A stretch of DNA of 57,042 nt from an uncultured Oscillospiraceae bacterium (GCA_904419145.1 CAJFQQ010000015.1:1-57042); one strand, 5' to 3'; shown: positions 8,139 to 17,635, counted from the stretch's first letter. Made by a program: numbers and translations. The notes: a model not told the origin generated them from the letters alone.

Positions 8139-9369
8139 TAAATTTATGCTGCTTGGGCTCGCACTGGCCGTCACACTGCTGTCCGGCTGTGCCTCTGGAG
8201 GGGCCGCGAACTCTCCCGATGTGGGTGGAGATGAAGCTGTACCGGCAGCCACCCCCAGCGAGCCGGAGGAGCCGGCAGAACCGGAATTGCCCGAACCGAC
8301 AGTGGCTACGCTGGCGGTATGTGGGGATGTAATGAGTCATTTGCCGGTAGTTGAAGATGCCTGGGATCAGGAGGCGGGGCGCTACGATTATGGCCGGATC
8401 ATGGCCGCCGCAGCGCCGTATGTCTCCAGCGCTGACTATGCTGTGGCAAATCTGGAGACCACCCTGGCCGGCGGCCCGCCTTATTCAGGATACCCCGCTT
8501 TCAATTCACCGGACGATCTGGCCAGCGACCTGAAAGCTACCGGATTTGACCTGCTGCTGACTGCCAACAATCATTGCATGGACAAGGGCTTTTCCGGCCT
8601 GTGCCGCACCCTGGATGTATTGGACGAGCTGGGGCTCGCCCATGTAGGCACCAGTCGGACGGCCCAAGAGGCTGACGCTAATGTCATACTGGCAGACGTA
8701 GGCGGCATCTCTGTCGCTTTTCTGGGATACACCTATGGCACCAATGGCATTCCACTGCCAAAGGACGCCCCCTATGCGGTAAATTTGTTCAACACCGATT
8801 ACCTGACTACGCTCTCACAGCCGGACGAGGCTCGGATGCTGGCCGGGCTGGCATCCGCCAAAGCTTTGGAGCCGGATCTGATCGCTGTAATGATCCACTG
8901 GGGGGTTGAATATCAGACCACACAGAACGCCTATCAGGAACAGTTGGCGGATTTCCTCATTGCAAACGGCGCTGACCTGATCCTCGGTGGGCACTCCCAC
9001 GTACCGCAGCCCCTGGAAATGAGGACGGTTCCCGGGGCGGACGGTGACTCCCGTACAGGCTTCGTGTGCTATTCCCTTGGAAATTTTATTTCCTCCCAAA
9101 ACGATCCGCTTACAGATACCACTGCCGTGCTCACGTTGGAGCTGACCCGGGATAATGTGACTGGAAACTGTGCTGTCACCGGCTGTTCCTACGTACCTAT
9201 GTTGATGCTGGATCGTGAGGCCGGTTCCGCTGACCGTTTCGAGCTACTGGACACGCAGGCAGTCCTGGCAGACAGTACATGGGACGAAAAAACGGCCGAA
9301 AAAGCCCAGCAGGCAGCTGCGGACTGTCATGCAATTCTGGAGTCCCTCCTATCCCTTCCCCTGGCGTGA
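8119..9369 (+). CDS. CapA-family lipoprotein (poly-gamma-glutamate synthesis/metallophosphatase fold)
   Basis: 416 residues from the ATG at 8119, chosen because GGGGAGAT precedes it and it opens a lipoprotein signal (LLSGC, lipobox Cys24). After a Pro/Glu-rich linker comes the PGA_cap metallophosphatase-like domain: CGDVMSH, ANLETTLAG, ANNHCMDKG, MIHWGVEY and GGHSHVPQPLE carry the metal-binding Asp, Asn and His residues. CapA proteins are linked to poly-gamma-glutamate capsule export, but many stand-alone members have no known role, and no capB/capC is seen here. The 20-base overlap with the SLH hydrolase suggests a joint cell-envelope function. Confidence 0.88.
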   Translation: MSTISFNKFMLLGLALAVTLLSGCASGGAANSPDVGGDEAVPAATPSEPEEPAEPELPEPTVATLAVCGDVMSHLPVVEDAWDQEAGRYDYGRIMAAAAPYVSSADYAVANLETTLAGGPPYSGYPAFNSPDDLASDLKATGFDLLLTANNHCMDKGFSGLCRTLDVLDELGLAHVGTSRTAQEADANVILADVGGISVAFLGYTYGTNGIPLPKDAPYAVNLFNTDYLTTLSQPDEARMLAGLASAKALEPDLIAVMIHWGVEYQTTQNAYQEQLADFLIANGADLILGGHSHVPQPLEMRTVPGADGDSRTGFVCYSLGNFISSQNDPLTDTTAVLTLELTRDNVTGNCAVTGCSYVPMLMLDREAGSADRFELLDTQAVLADSTWDEKTAEKAQQAAADCHAILESLLSLPLA

Positions 9370-9424
9370 TTGTAGCGGTTCATCTGGGCAGTGACCTCGC
9401 TTCCAGGCAAAAGGCAACAGGAAA

Positions 9425-9458
9425 GCCGCCGAATTTTAAAAATTCGGCGGCTTTTTTG
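9425..9458 (+). terminator. Intrinsic terminator after the CapA gene
   Basis: A 13-bp GCCGCCGAATTTT/AAAATTCGGCGGC stem followed by TTTTTT. It lies between two convergent genes; the A/T end of the stem may let it serve the minus-strand regulator gene weakly as well. Confidence 0.88.
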
Positions 9459-9489
9459 GCGGGAAAACCTGTGCATTCCTCATGCCCGT

Positions 9490-10251
9490 CTACACTGCAA
9501 TCCACTCAATCCCTGCTTGAGAAGCCTGAGACGCCATCTCCTCTGACAGTGTTTTATCCGTAATGACCGCAGAATAGTCCGCCAGATTGTTCACTTTGAA
9601 AAGGGATTGGCGATGAAACTTGGATGCGTCCAGCAGCATAAACGTCTGGCGGGCACACGCCAGGAGTTTCCTCCGGAAATAGACTCTGTTTTCTGTGGCT
9701 GTAAACACATCGAACGCATCATCCACACACAGACTTCTGACAAAGGCCATGTCTACCCGGTAATTCTCCAACTGGCTCTCCGCGGTGTGCCCATGGATAC
9801 ACCCCTGGAAGCGCTGTACATTCCCCCCCAGCATAAACACATCAACATTGCTATTGAACAGGGCACTGGCAATCATCACGTCATTGGTTACCACAGTCAG
9901 CCCGCCCATGGTAGGCAGCAGCTTTGCCAGCTCCAGCACGGTGGTGCCGGCATCCAAATAGACCACCGTATTTTCATGGACATACTGTTCAAAGCAGTAC
10001 TTTGCAATTTTCACCTTGGCGCCCAGATTATACGACGCCCGTTTGTCGACTCCCTGATCCCGGGCAATCTCCTGCTTCTGCACCGCACCACCGTGACAGC
10101 GTGTCAGCTTTCCCTCCCGTTCCATCTTCTCCAGATCACGGCGAATCGTCATTTCACTGACTTGGAAGCGCACAGCCAGCTCGTCCACCCGCACCACACC
10201 ATTCTGCTGGAGCAGGCCATAAATCTCACTCATTCTCTCAACAGTTAACAT
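9490..10251 (-). CDS. DeoR/GlpR-family transcriptional regulator
   Basis: A 253-residue repressor. The N-terminal winged helix-turn-helix shows the family signature VDELAVRFQVSEMTIRRDL (about 19-37) and CHGGA near 57. The C-terminal sensor domain has YLDAGTT near 98 and VVTND near 122, as in sugar-phosphate binding DeoR regulators, but the segment after MAFVRSL is diverged from the usual phosphate-loop sequence. It is divergently oriented to the large multidomain operon, with back-to-back promoters in 246 bases, so that operon is its most likely target. The effector is unknown; the family usually senses phosphorylated sugars or nucleosides. Confidence 0.9.
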   Translation of the reverse strand: MLTVERMSEIYGLLQQNGVVRVDELAVRFQVSEMTIRRDLEKMEREGKLTRCHGGAVQKQEIARDQGVDKRASYNLGAKVKIAKYCFEQYVHENTVVYLDAGTTVLELAKLLPTMGGLTVVTNDVMIASALFNSNVDVFMLGGNVQRFQGCIHGHTAESQLENYRVDMAFVRSLCVDDAFDVFTATENRVYFRRKLLACARQTFMLLDASKFHRQSLFKVNNLADYSAVITDKTLSEEMASQASQAGIEWIAV

Positions 10252-10311
10252 AATCTTCTAATCTCCTGCACATATCAGCAACGCGCTCTCCATTTGTACT
10301 GTGTTTTATCC

Positions 10312-10339
10312 ATTATATCATTCTTTTGATAACATGCAA
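10312..10339 (-). promoter_or_regulatory. Promoter of the DeoR-type regulator
   Basis: Minus strand TTGCAT, 16-base spacer, TATAAT, about 60 bases before the regulator start codon. Confidence 0.65.
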
Positions 10340-10428
10340 TAACCTTTTTTGCTTCACCCATTTCAAAAAGGTGCTCGTTGCATCCCCCATTCACGCCCGG
10401 CCCATATCGCCATCTTCTGCTTTTCACC

Positions 10429-10457
10429 TTGCGAAATCGGCAGGGATGTTGCATAAT
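10429..10457 (+). promoter_or_regulatory. Promoter of the multidomain operon
   Basis: TTGCGA, 17-base spacer, CATAAT, about 40 bases before the chosen start at 10498. It faces away from the regulator promoter about 90 bases to its left, leaving room for shared operators. Confidence 0.5.
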
Positions 10458-10497
10458 AAAAGCAAAAGAATTCACAACGAAAAAGGAGCTGCTGTTT

Positions 10498-13400
10498 ATG
10501 CCGAAAAAGCGGGCCCGCCAACTTGCCACCCAGCTGTTGCGCCAGCTGTCCACAAAAACTGCCGCCGCCCTCCTGGGCCATGATCGGGCCGCCATATCTG
10601 CACTTTTAGCAGAGCATGCCTACTCCCGCCGGCTGGAGGAATTGCTCAGCACTGACGGCCGCCTCACCTGTGCTGCTGTTCTGGAACAGTGCCGGGACAC
10701 CTTGGACTTTCTCTCCCCACAGCCTGAGGAGGGATGGCTCTCCGGCGCCTATCAATATGCCTGCGCTGTCATGTTTCCCAGCGATGAGAATGAGGGGCTG
10801 CGCCGGGCTTACGCCCCGGGAGCTTTCTTCTTTTTAACGCTTCTACAGGTTCTATTTGACGACGAGCGTACCCGTTTTTCTCCTGAACCCCTTTTGGATA
10901 TCGCTCTGCTGCCGGAAGAAGATCTGAACGGCAGCAACTATCGAGAATGCTACCTTCGTTTTTCCCGGGCTTACCGCCGGGAGTTCGTCTATGAAATGAT
11001 GCGCCTGGGCCTGGAGGCCACGCCCTTTCGCACGCTGGAGCACATTGCAGGCGTCAACTTTGTAGCCATGTCTGCGGCGCGAGATCTTCACCGGGCTGGG
11101 TTTCCGGTGGACCTCGCCCTGGTATCCGGCAGTTCTATTGGGCACGACATCGGTAAATTCGGCTGCCGCAGCGGGGAGCGGGTTCCCTATCTCCACTACT
11201 ACTATACCGACCAGTGGTTCAAGCGCCACCGCATCCCCCACATCGGCCACATCGCCGCCAACCATTCTGTATGGGATCTGGAGCTGGAAAATCTGTCAGT
11301 GGAATCCTTGCTGCTGATCTATGCGGATTTTCGCTCCAAGCAGGAGCGCAGCCCTGACGGCCGAGAAGTCACTCACCTCTATACATTGGACGAGGCCTTC
11401 GATGTCATCCTTTCCAAACTGGATAATGTAGATCAGGCTAAGCGTACCCGCTACCAGTTTGTCTATGCTAAACTAAAGGATTTTGAGGACTATATGGTCT
11501 CCTTAGGAGTAGATATTACCCTTCAGGGCCGTGTTCTGTCCCCTGTCCACCAGCCTGATGTTGCCCTGATGGATGCCCCACAGGTCATCACAGCTATGAA
11601 ATTTGCCGGTGTGGAGCACAACCTGCGCCTGATGCACCGACTCAGCAACCAGCGCAGCTTTGCCACAATCATGGAAGAGGCGCGCGGGGAAACCAACTGG
11701 ATGCGCCTGCGGGCCTATCTCAGCATTTTTGCCACCTATTCAGTCTATCTCAACACTGCTCAAAAAGAGCAGATGCTGTCTTTCCTCTATGACCAACTCA
11801 TGCACAAAGAGGGAGATATCCGCCGTCAGGCAGCAGAACTGATGGGGGACATACTGGCACGGTTCCACGCCGGTTACACCAAGGAGGTCCCTGCCCACCA
11901 TGTCCCTGACCCCCATGAACATACCGCCTTGGGGCTGGCTGAAGGGTATCTGCGCAAGATTCTCTACCCTGACCACAAGCTGCTGCCCCAGCACAAGCGC
12001 TGGATCAACTACACCCTCAAGCGGGTCATCGCCACTCTGGTAGGGCACAGCCAGGGCCAGGAGCAGCAGTCGTTCCTGCATCTCTGTCTAGGGCTCTATG
12101 CGGCTCCAGACAAACTGGATGATACCTCCGCCTTTACGTTGCTGGATTCCGCAACCTCTCTGCCCCTTCAGCTGTGCTCTCCCCAGCAACGGCAGACCAT
12201 TGGGCATTTTGCCGTCATTTTGTCCCGCCGCCGCGCCTTGACCGTCCGAGCCGCTGCTCTGGAGGTGCTGAACGTCCTGCTTCCTTTGGCTGAGGACCCC
12301 ACCCCACTGGTGGAAGCAATCCACACGCTGCCTGTAAAAGACAACAGTACACTGGGCCTGATGCGGGAGTGGGTCCTGCTCCAGCAGCGCGGCCTGCCGG
12401 CGGATGACGCAGTGGGGGCCCTGGAGGATGAGGATATCTCGGAAATCTTTCTGGAAAATCTGAAGGCTGCCACCCCTTGGATCATCAAAAAAGCCAATAT
12501 CCGTATCCTCACCGCCTTTGCCAGAATCGACCACGGCTATCATCTGCTCCACATCGCCACCCACCTCTCTAACCTTCTGATGGTTAGTGAGCAAGTCACT
12601 GTTCGCCGGGCGGCGGGAAGTGCGCTGTTGGATCTGGTCCCTCTCCTCAGCCACGATCAGCGCAACGAGGTCTCTGTGGAACTGACCCGGGGGCTGGAGC
12701 TGGGCCAACAGGAATTTTCCAAATATATTCCCTCCTATCTGGGCCGTTTTTATCTATACCTGCCCCCGGAGCAGCTGGAGGAGAGCCTGCGAGACCTTCA
12801 GAGCGCACTAGCCAGCTCCAACAGCCGCCTAGCCGCAGCTGTCCTGGATACAGTCGGCGTATTGTATGAGCATTACGAGCCCTACCGGCAGCGCTTCCCG
12901 GAAACAGACGATGTGTTCCGCGGCCGCCGGGAGCGGCTGCTGGGCATGATGATGAAGGGCCTCTCCGCTCCCAGCAGCAGTGTCCGCCAGGAGGCTCTGC
13001 GGGTGCTCGGGGACAGCGTATTCGGCTCGTCTGTCCTCAGCGGCCACGAAAAACGCCGTGCCTTTTCCCTGGCCGCCCAAAAAATTCTCTTTTTGATGAA
13101 GGAGGACAGCAGCGGCGATCTGACTTTCTACTACCGTGCCGCCGCCCTGAGCCGGATTTACCGCTTTATCAAGGAGCAGGAGTTGACCCACGGCGGCTTC
13201 AAATTCACCACTGGTGAAAAAATCGCTTTCTTCCCTGGTACCTTTGACCCCTTTACCCGCAGCCACAAGGCAATTGTTGCCGCAATCCGTGATCTTGGCT
13301 TTGAGGTCATGCTGGCGATTGATGAGTTCAGCTGGTCCAAGAAGACCCAGCCCCACCGTATCCGCCGCCGCATCGCCTCCATTTCCACTGCGGATTTGTT

Positions 13401-15324
13401 CCACGTACACATCTTTCCGGAAGATTTCCCGGTGAATATCGCAAACCCGGAAAATCTGGGCCGTCTGCGCCGGACCTTTCCTGGGAAAGAGGTCTATATT
13501 GTGGTTGGCAGCGATGTGGTGGAAAACGCCTCCTCCTATCAGGCGGAGCCCCAGGCCGACTCCATTCACACCTTCCCCCACGTTATCTTTCGCCGCGCCG
13601 CCGACGGGAGTCCCGGCAGCCACACCGACTATTCCGCCATCACTGGCCATGTGGTGGAGCTGTCCCTCCCCACCCATCTGGAGGATATCTCCTCTACCCG
13701 CATCCGCCAGGCGGTAGACCTGAACCGTGACATCTCCAATCTGGTGGATCCGGTGGCTCAGGAATATATTTATCACCATAATCTGTATCTGGGGGAACCC
13801 CAGAACAAGCCTATGTTCCAGACTGAAGGGCTCTCCTTTCAGACCCAGCCCGGCATGAATGAGGGGCTGGCCGGCTACCTTCGCCAGCATCTTGCCGGAG
13901 GGCGCGAATTATCGGGAGAGCTTCTGCGCTGGATTGAAAAGCAAGGCGATATGATCCTCACCCTGCAAAGCACGAAAAAATCATCCATCCTCGGATTTGT
14001 CGCCATGCAATGCCTGGATGCCCGGTCCCTCTATGCCCGGCTGGGCAGCACCAGCCTATCCGACTATATACGTCAGAATGCGGGCGGCCGTATTTTGGCG
14101 ATCTCCTATATCTTTGTCCCCCGGGGGCCCCGCCAGGCAGATATATGCCAGCTTCTTCTCACGGAGGCCCTGACCTATGCTCTGCGCCGGGAACACACCT
14201 ATGCTTTTTTTGCCAGCCCGGATCACGTGTGCCCCGCCTATGTCAAGGAAGCATTAACACTCCAGGGATTTCTCCCCGCCCATATGGACGGTCAAGAAGT
14301 CTTGGCAGTGGATATGCGCAATCCCATTGTCCTTACCAAAAACATGGATACCGTGGTAAAACCGCCGCTTCTGGAAAATCCCCGGGTCCAAGCCGCCCTG
14401 GCTGCCGCCCACCGGCGCCTGCAGCAGGCCCTCACCGGCTTCTACCCCGGCAACCTGGTCCTCCCCCTGTCCACCGAGGTCCTGCACCACCGTCTGGTGG
14501 AGAAAATCACCGCCTGCAACGAGGTCCCTATTACTCCCACTGTCCCCAGAGTCCTGGGTGAGCACCTGTGCGTGCCCTTCGGCAAGATCCTCCGGGGGGT
14601 GGTGATCCCCAACACCGTCACCAAGGCCCTCCACACAGACAAGGTATACGAGCCGGACCTGTCCTCCTTCTCCATCGAGACCTTCCCCGGCTATGCCTCC
14701 CTGGAAAACCAGGCAAAGACCATCCGCGCCTTTCATCGTCCGGTGATCCTGGTGGACGACATGCTCCACGACGGCAAGCGCATCCGCCGCATCGCCCCGC
14801 TGCTCCAGCAGGAGGATGTACCCATCCGCCAGGTGCTGGTGGGGTATCTCACCGGAATGGGCCGGGATATCATGGCTCAGATGGGGATTCCCGTAGACAG
14901 CGTCTACGATCTGCCCAACCTGCGCATGAAATTCACCGAGTCCACCCTCTATCCCTTCATCGGCGGCGACACGGTCCGCCGCTCCGCCCCCCTGGCCGGA
15001 GGACTGCGGCCCTCGGTGAACCGCATCCTGCCCTATGCCGCCCCGGACTACACCCAAGACTGCACCGACGGCTCCACCTACCAGCTGTCCCTGTGCTGTC
15101 TCTACAACGCCAGGGATATCCTCTATACCCTGGAGACAGAATATCGTGCGCTCTACGCCAGGAACCTGACCCTCAACCGCCTCAGCGAGGTGGTCCTCCT
15201 GCCCCTGTGCCCGGACAAGGGGGTCTGCATGACCTATGACCTGAACCGGGTGGCCTCCAGCTATCTGGAGAACGATATCGAGATGCTGCAGCGGATGAAG
15301 AGTACCGTCCGCATCGTCATCTGA
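10498..15324 (+). CDS. Multidomain protein: HD hydrolase, helical repeats, NadD-like nucleotidyltransferase, GNAT-like and phosphoribosyltransferase-like regions
   Basis: 1608 residues from the ATG with AAAAGGAGCTG upstream; the open frame extends 40 codons further but without a ribosome site. Visible parts: (1) an HD-type hydrolase region with His182, His216-Asp217 (GHDIGKFG), His256 and Asp277, resembling YqeK; (2) helical HEAT-like repeats at about 380-890; (3) a nucleotidyltransferase domain with FFPGTFDP at 911-918, His923 and ISSTRIR at 1064-1070, the NadD/CTP-transferase signature; (4) a GNAT-like region near 1140-1290; (5) a type I phosphoribosyltransferase-like loop VILVDDMLHDGK with Asp1420-Asp1421. 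No signal peptide, so cytoplasmic. The catalytic chemistry points to nucleotide or cofactor metabolism; the actual product is unknown. First gene of a three-gene operon. Confidence 0.85.
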   Translation: MPKKRARQLATQLLRQLSTKTAAALLGHDRAAISALLAEHAYSRRLEELLSTDGRLTCAAVLEQCRDTLDFLSPQPEEGWLSGAYQYACAVMFPSDENEGLRRAYAPGAFFFLTLLQVLFDDERTRFSPEPLLDIALLPEEDLNGSNYRECYLRFSRAYRREFVYEMMRLGLEATPFRTLEHIAGVNFVAMSAARDLHRAGFPVDLALVSGSSIGHDIGKFGCRSGERVPYLHYYYTDQWFKRHRIPHIGHIAANHSVWDLELENLSVESLLLIYADFRSKQERSPDGREVTHLYTLDEAFDVILSKLDNVDQAKRTRYQFVYAKLKDFEDYMVSLGVDITLQGRVLSPVHQPDVALMDAPQVITAMKFAGVEHNLRLMHRLSNQRSFATIMEEARGETNWMRLRAYLSIFATYSVYLNTAQKEQMLSFLYDQLMHKEGDIRRQAAELMGDILARFHAGYTKEVPAHHVPDPHEHTALGLAEGYLRKILYPDHKLLPQHKRWINYTLKRVIATLVGHSQGQEQQSFLHLCLGLYAAPDKLDDTSAFTLLDSATSLPLQLCSPQQRQTIGHFAVILSRRRALTVRAAALEVLNVLLPLAEDPTPLVEAIHTLPVKDNSTLGLMREWVLLQQRGLPADDAVGALEDEDISEIFLENLKAATPWIIKKANIRILTAFARIDHGYHLLHIATHLSNLLMVSEQVTVRRAAGSALLDLVPLLSHDQRNEVSVELTRGLELGQQEFSKYIPSYLGRFYLYLPPEQLEESLRDLQSALASSNSRLAAAVLDTVGVLYEHYEPYRQRFPETDDVFRGRRERLLGMMMKGLSAPSSSVRQEALRVLGDSVFGSSVLSGHEKRRAFSLAAQKILFLMKEDSSGDLTFYYRAAALSRIYRFIKEQELTHGGFKFTTGEKIAFFPGTFDPFTRSHKAIVAAIRDLGFEVMLAIDEFSWSKKTQPHRIRRRIASISTADLFHVHIFPEDFPVNIANPENLGRLRRTFPGKEVYIVVGSDVVENASSYQAEPQADSIHTFPHVIFRRAADGSPGSHTDYSAITGHVVELSLPTHLEDISSTRIRQAVDLNRDISNLVDPVAQEYIYHHNLYLGEPQNKPMFQTEGLSFQTQPGMNEGLAGYLRQHLAGGRELSGELLRWIEKQGDMILTLQSTKKSSILGFVAMQCLDARSLYARLGSTSLSDYIRQNAGGRILAISYIFVPRGPRQADICQLLLTEALTYALRREHTYAFFASPDHVCPAYVKEALTLQGFLPAHMDGQEVLAVDMRNPIVLTKNMDTVVKPPLLENPRVQAALAAAHRRLQQALTGFYPGNLVLPLSTEVLHHRLVEKITACNEVPITPTVPRVLGEHLCVPFGKILRGVVIPNTVTKALHTDKVYEPDLSSFSIETFPGYASLENQAKTIRAFHRPVILVDDMLHDGKRIRRIAPLLQQEDVPIRQVLVGYLTGMGRDIMAQMGIPVDSVYDLPNLRMKFTESTLYPFIGGDTVRRSAPLAGGLRPSVNRILPYAAPDYTQDCTDGSTYQLSLCCLYNARDILYTLETEYRALYARNLTLNRLSEVVLLPLCPDKGVCMTYDLNRVASSYLENDIEMLQRMKSTVRIVI

Positions 15325-15341
15325 CCCAAACAGAGGTGCCT

Positions 15342-16574
15342 ATGTACTACTATACCGACCATCAGCATGTGTTCTGCTCCCACCTGGAGGGGCTCCCCTT
15401 CCGCCCGCTGCCCGCCCTGCCGGAGGGCAGCGCCGTGACCTATCTCTTTCGCCGGCCGCCGCTCCAGGGCCGGGATGCCTTCGCCGTGTCCCACCCCCGC
15501 CTCCTGACGGACCGGGAGGATGTGACGACACTGACGGACGCCTGCCCGGAGCCGCCGGTGGACGGTGCGCTCCGGGCCGCCATCGCCGAAGGGCGAGTAT
15601 CCGCCGTCAATCTGGAGCACCCCCGCTGGCAGGAGCTGCTCTTCCCTCTGCTGCCCGCCGGGAAGAAGCGGGTGCATCTGCTGGCCCTGGGGGACGTGGG
15701 CAGCACCCTGCTGACGGGCCTGCGGCTGCTGGGGAGCGACTGTATCGGCTCCATCGGCATCTGCGACGTGCGGCCCGGCTTTGCCCAGCGCTGGGCCTTT
15801 GAGATGAATCAAATCGCTCTCCCCTGGGACTATGACACCATGCCGGCGGTGGAGATCGTGGAGCCCTCCGAGCTGTTCCGCTGTGACGTGTTTCTCTTCT
15901 GCGCCTCCCGCTTTGTACCGGATACGGCGGTAAAGACCGGGGATGTGCGGATGGCGCAATATGCGCTGAACCGGGAGCTGGTGGCGTCCTATGCCCGGCA
16001 GGCCCGCGATGCGCGCTTCTCCGGCCTCTTCTGTGTGGTCAGCGACCCGGTGGATCCCCTGTGCCGAGCGGCCCTTCTGGAGAGCAACCGGGACGAGAGG
16101 GGCCGCATGGATTACCAGGGGCTCACCACCCGGCAGGTCCGGGGCTTCGGTCTGGGGGTCATGAACGCCCGGGCGGCCTACTACGCCAAGCAGGACAGCC
16201 GCTTTGCCGCCTTCCTCACCGAGGGGCGGACCTTCGGCCCCCACGGGGAGGGGCTGGTGGTGGCCGATTCCATCGCCCGCTACGACGACGCCCTCTCCCG
16301 GGAGCTGACGGAGAAAACCGCCCACGCCAATCTGGAGATGCGGACCCTGGGGTTCAAGCCCTATGTGGCGCCGGCCCTCAGCAGCGGCGCGCTGTCCCTT
16401 CTGCTCCTCCTGCGGGGGGCGTGGCACTGCTCGTCGGTGTATCTGGACGGCATTTTCATGGGGTGCAAAAACCGGCTGACCGATGCCGGCGTGGAGATCG
16501 AGCAGCTGCCCCTGCCGCCGGCGCTGCTTGCGCGCATCCGCGAGACCGCGGAGCAGCTCCGTTCCATTCCCTGA
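15342..16574 (+). CDS. Lactate/malate dehydrogenase-like NAD-binding protein (diverged)
   Basis: 410 residues from the ATG; a GTG six bases earlier lies within the ribosome site AGAGGTG. After an unusual N-terminal extension of about 105 residues comes a Rossmann segment ALGDVGSTLL (Gly117, Asp118, Gly120), VVSDPVDPL, which corresponds to the family VVSNPVD with Asn changed to Asp, GFGLGVMNARAAYYA near 265, and GPHGEG with candidate catalytic His301. By eye the second substrate-binding Arg of lactate dehydrogenases is not kept, so the substrate is probably neither lactate nor malate. It starts 17 bases after the multidomain gene and must be co-transcribed with it. Confidence 0.75.
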   Translation: MYYYTDHQHVFCSHLEGLPFRPLPALPEGSAVTYLFRRPPLQGRDAFAVSHPRLLTDREDVTTLTDACPEPPVDGALRAAIAEGRVSAVNLEHPRWQELLFPLLPAGKKRVHLLALGDVGSTLLTGLRLLGSDCIGSIGICDVRPGFAQRWAFEMNQIALPWDYDTMPAVEIVEPSELFRCDVFLFCASRFVPDTAVKTGDVRMAQYALNRELVASYARQARDARFSGLFCVVSDPVDPLCRAALLESNRDERGRMDYQGLTTRQVRGFGLGVMNARAAYYAKQDSRFAAFLTEGRTFGPHGEGLVVADSIARYDDALSRELTEKTAHANLEMRTLGFKPYVAPALSSGALSLLLLLRGAWHCSSVYLDGIFMGCKNRLTDAGVEIEQLPLPPALLARIRETAEQLRSIP

Positions 16575-16605
16575 ATTCCATTTCCTGTTCGGGAGGCAAC
16601 GCGCC

Positions 16606-17631
16606 ATGTCCATTACCGTGATTCTGCCGGAAAACAGCTGCAGCGCCGTCCTCCGCCGCCAGCTGGAGGCCGCGCTGGAGGACATCCCCCACACCTTTAC
16701 CGGCGATGTGGAGGACCTCCCCTCCGGTCGTCTGCTGTTTGCCGTCGCCCTGGACAGCTGCGGCTGCAACGAGGGCTACTACCGCATCCTGGGCCGCCTG
16801 CGGGGCAACGGGCGGCTGCTGGAGGGCTGCACCGCCGCCCTGGTGGTGACGGGCCAGGGGGAGCTCTATACCAAATCCATTGCCCGGACCCTGGCCCTGT
16901 CGGCCAATATGGCCGGGTGTGCCTTCATCGGCCGCCCCCTGGTGGAGGCCACCGGCTCCCTCCAGAACTTCCGTACCCAGGCGGAGCTGGCGGGGATGGA
17001 TGAGGCGTCCGCCTATGCCGCGGCCCTCCGGGAGCTGGCGCAGCGGCTGGCGGGCCACACGCCCCTCCCCCCCATCCGGCGCCTTGTCGCCCTCCACGCC
17101 TCCTCCCGCTCCACCTCCAACACCCTGGCCCTGTGGGATCTGGTGCGGCGGAACCTCGACGGCGTTGCCATCCGGGAGTTTGGCCTGCGCAACGGCACGG
17201 TGATGGACTGCATCGGCTGCAGCTATTCCGCCTGTCTCCACTACGGGGAGCGGGGCGGATGCTTTTATGGCGGCGCAATGACCGAGGAGGTCTTTCCCGC
17301 CATTCTGGACTGCGACGCCCTGGTGATGCTCTGCGCCAACTACAACGACGCCCTCTCCGCCAATCTCACCGCCTGTGTCAACCGCCTCACCGCCCTCTAC
17401 CGGCGCACCCGCTTCTACGACAAGCGTCTCTATGGTCTGGTGGTCTCCGGCTACTCCGGCGGAGACCTGGTGGCCCAGCAGCTGATCTCGGCACTGAACA
17501 TGAACAAGAGCTTCTACCTGCCGCCCTACTTTTCCCTGCTGGAGACCGCCAACGACGCGGGGAGCCTGGTGAAGCTCCCCGGCGTGGCGCAGCGGGCAGC
17601 GGACTTTGCCGCGCGGATGCTGGCACACTGA
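16606..17631 (+). CDS. NAD(P)H-dependent FMN reductase-like / iron-sulfur flavoprotein-like protein
   Basis: 341 residues from ATG preceded by GGGAGG at 9 bases. The N-terminal 150 residues resemble a diverged flavodoxin fold. The C-terminal half (from about 160) is a clearer flavodoxin/FMN-reductase domain starting VALHASSRSTSNT, a phosphate-binding loop, then a cysteine group Cys202, Cys205, Cys210 and Cys219 (CxxC-x4-C-x8-C), which resembles cluster or thiol motifs of iron-sulfur flavoproteins. ALVMLCANYNDALSANL fits the following flavin-binding strand. It probably transfers electrons between NAD(P)H, flavin and an unknown acceptor. Last gene of the three-gene operon, 31 bases after the dehydrogenase. 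Confidence 0.75.
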   Translation: MSITVILPENSCSAVLRRQLEAALEDIPHTFTGDVEDLPSGRLLFAVALDSCGCNEGYYRILGRLRGNGRLLEGCTAALVVTGQGELYTKSIARTLALSANMAGCAFIGRPLVEATGSLQNFRTQAELAGMDEASAYAAALRELAQRLAGHTPLPPIRRLVALHASSRSTSNTLALWDLVRRNLDGVAIREFGLRNGTVMDCIGCSYSACLHYGERGGCFYGGAMTEEVFPAILDCDALVMLCANYNDALSANLTACVNRLTALYRRTRFYDKRLYGLVVSGYSGGDLVAQQLISALNMNKSFYLPPYFSLLETANDAGSLVKLPGVAQRAADFAARMLAH

Positions 17632-17635
17632 ATCG

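Noticed and set aside
10378-10497. Forty-codon N-terminal extension of the multidomain protein
   Set aside because: It would place the promoter inside the coding region and lacks a ribosome site; AAAAGGAGCTG precedes the ATG at 10498.
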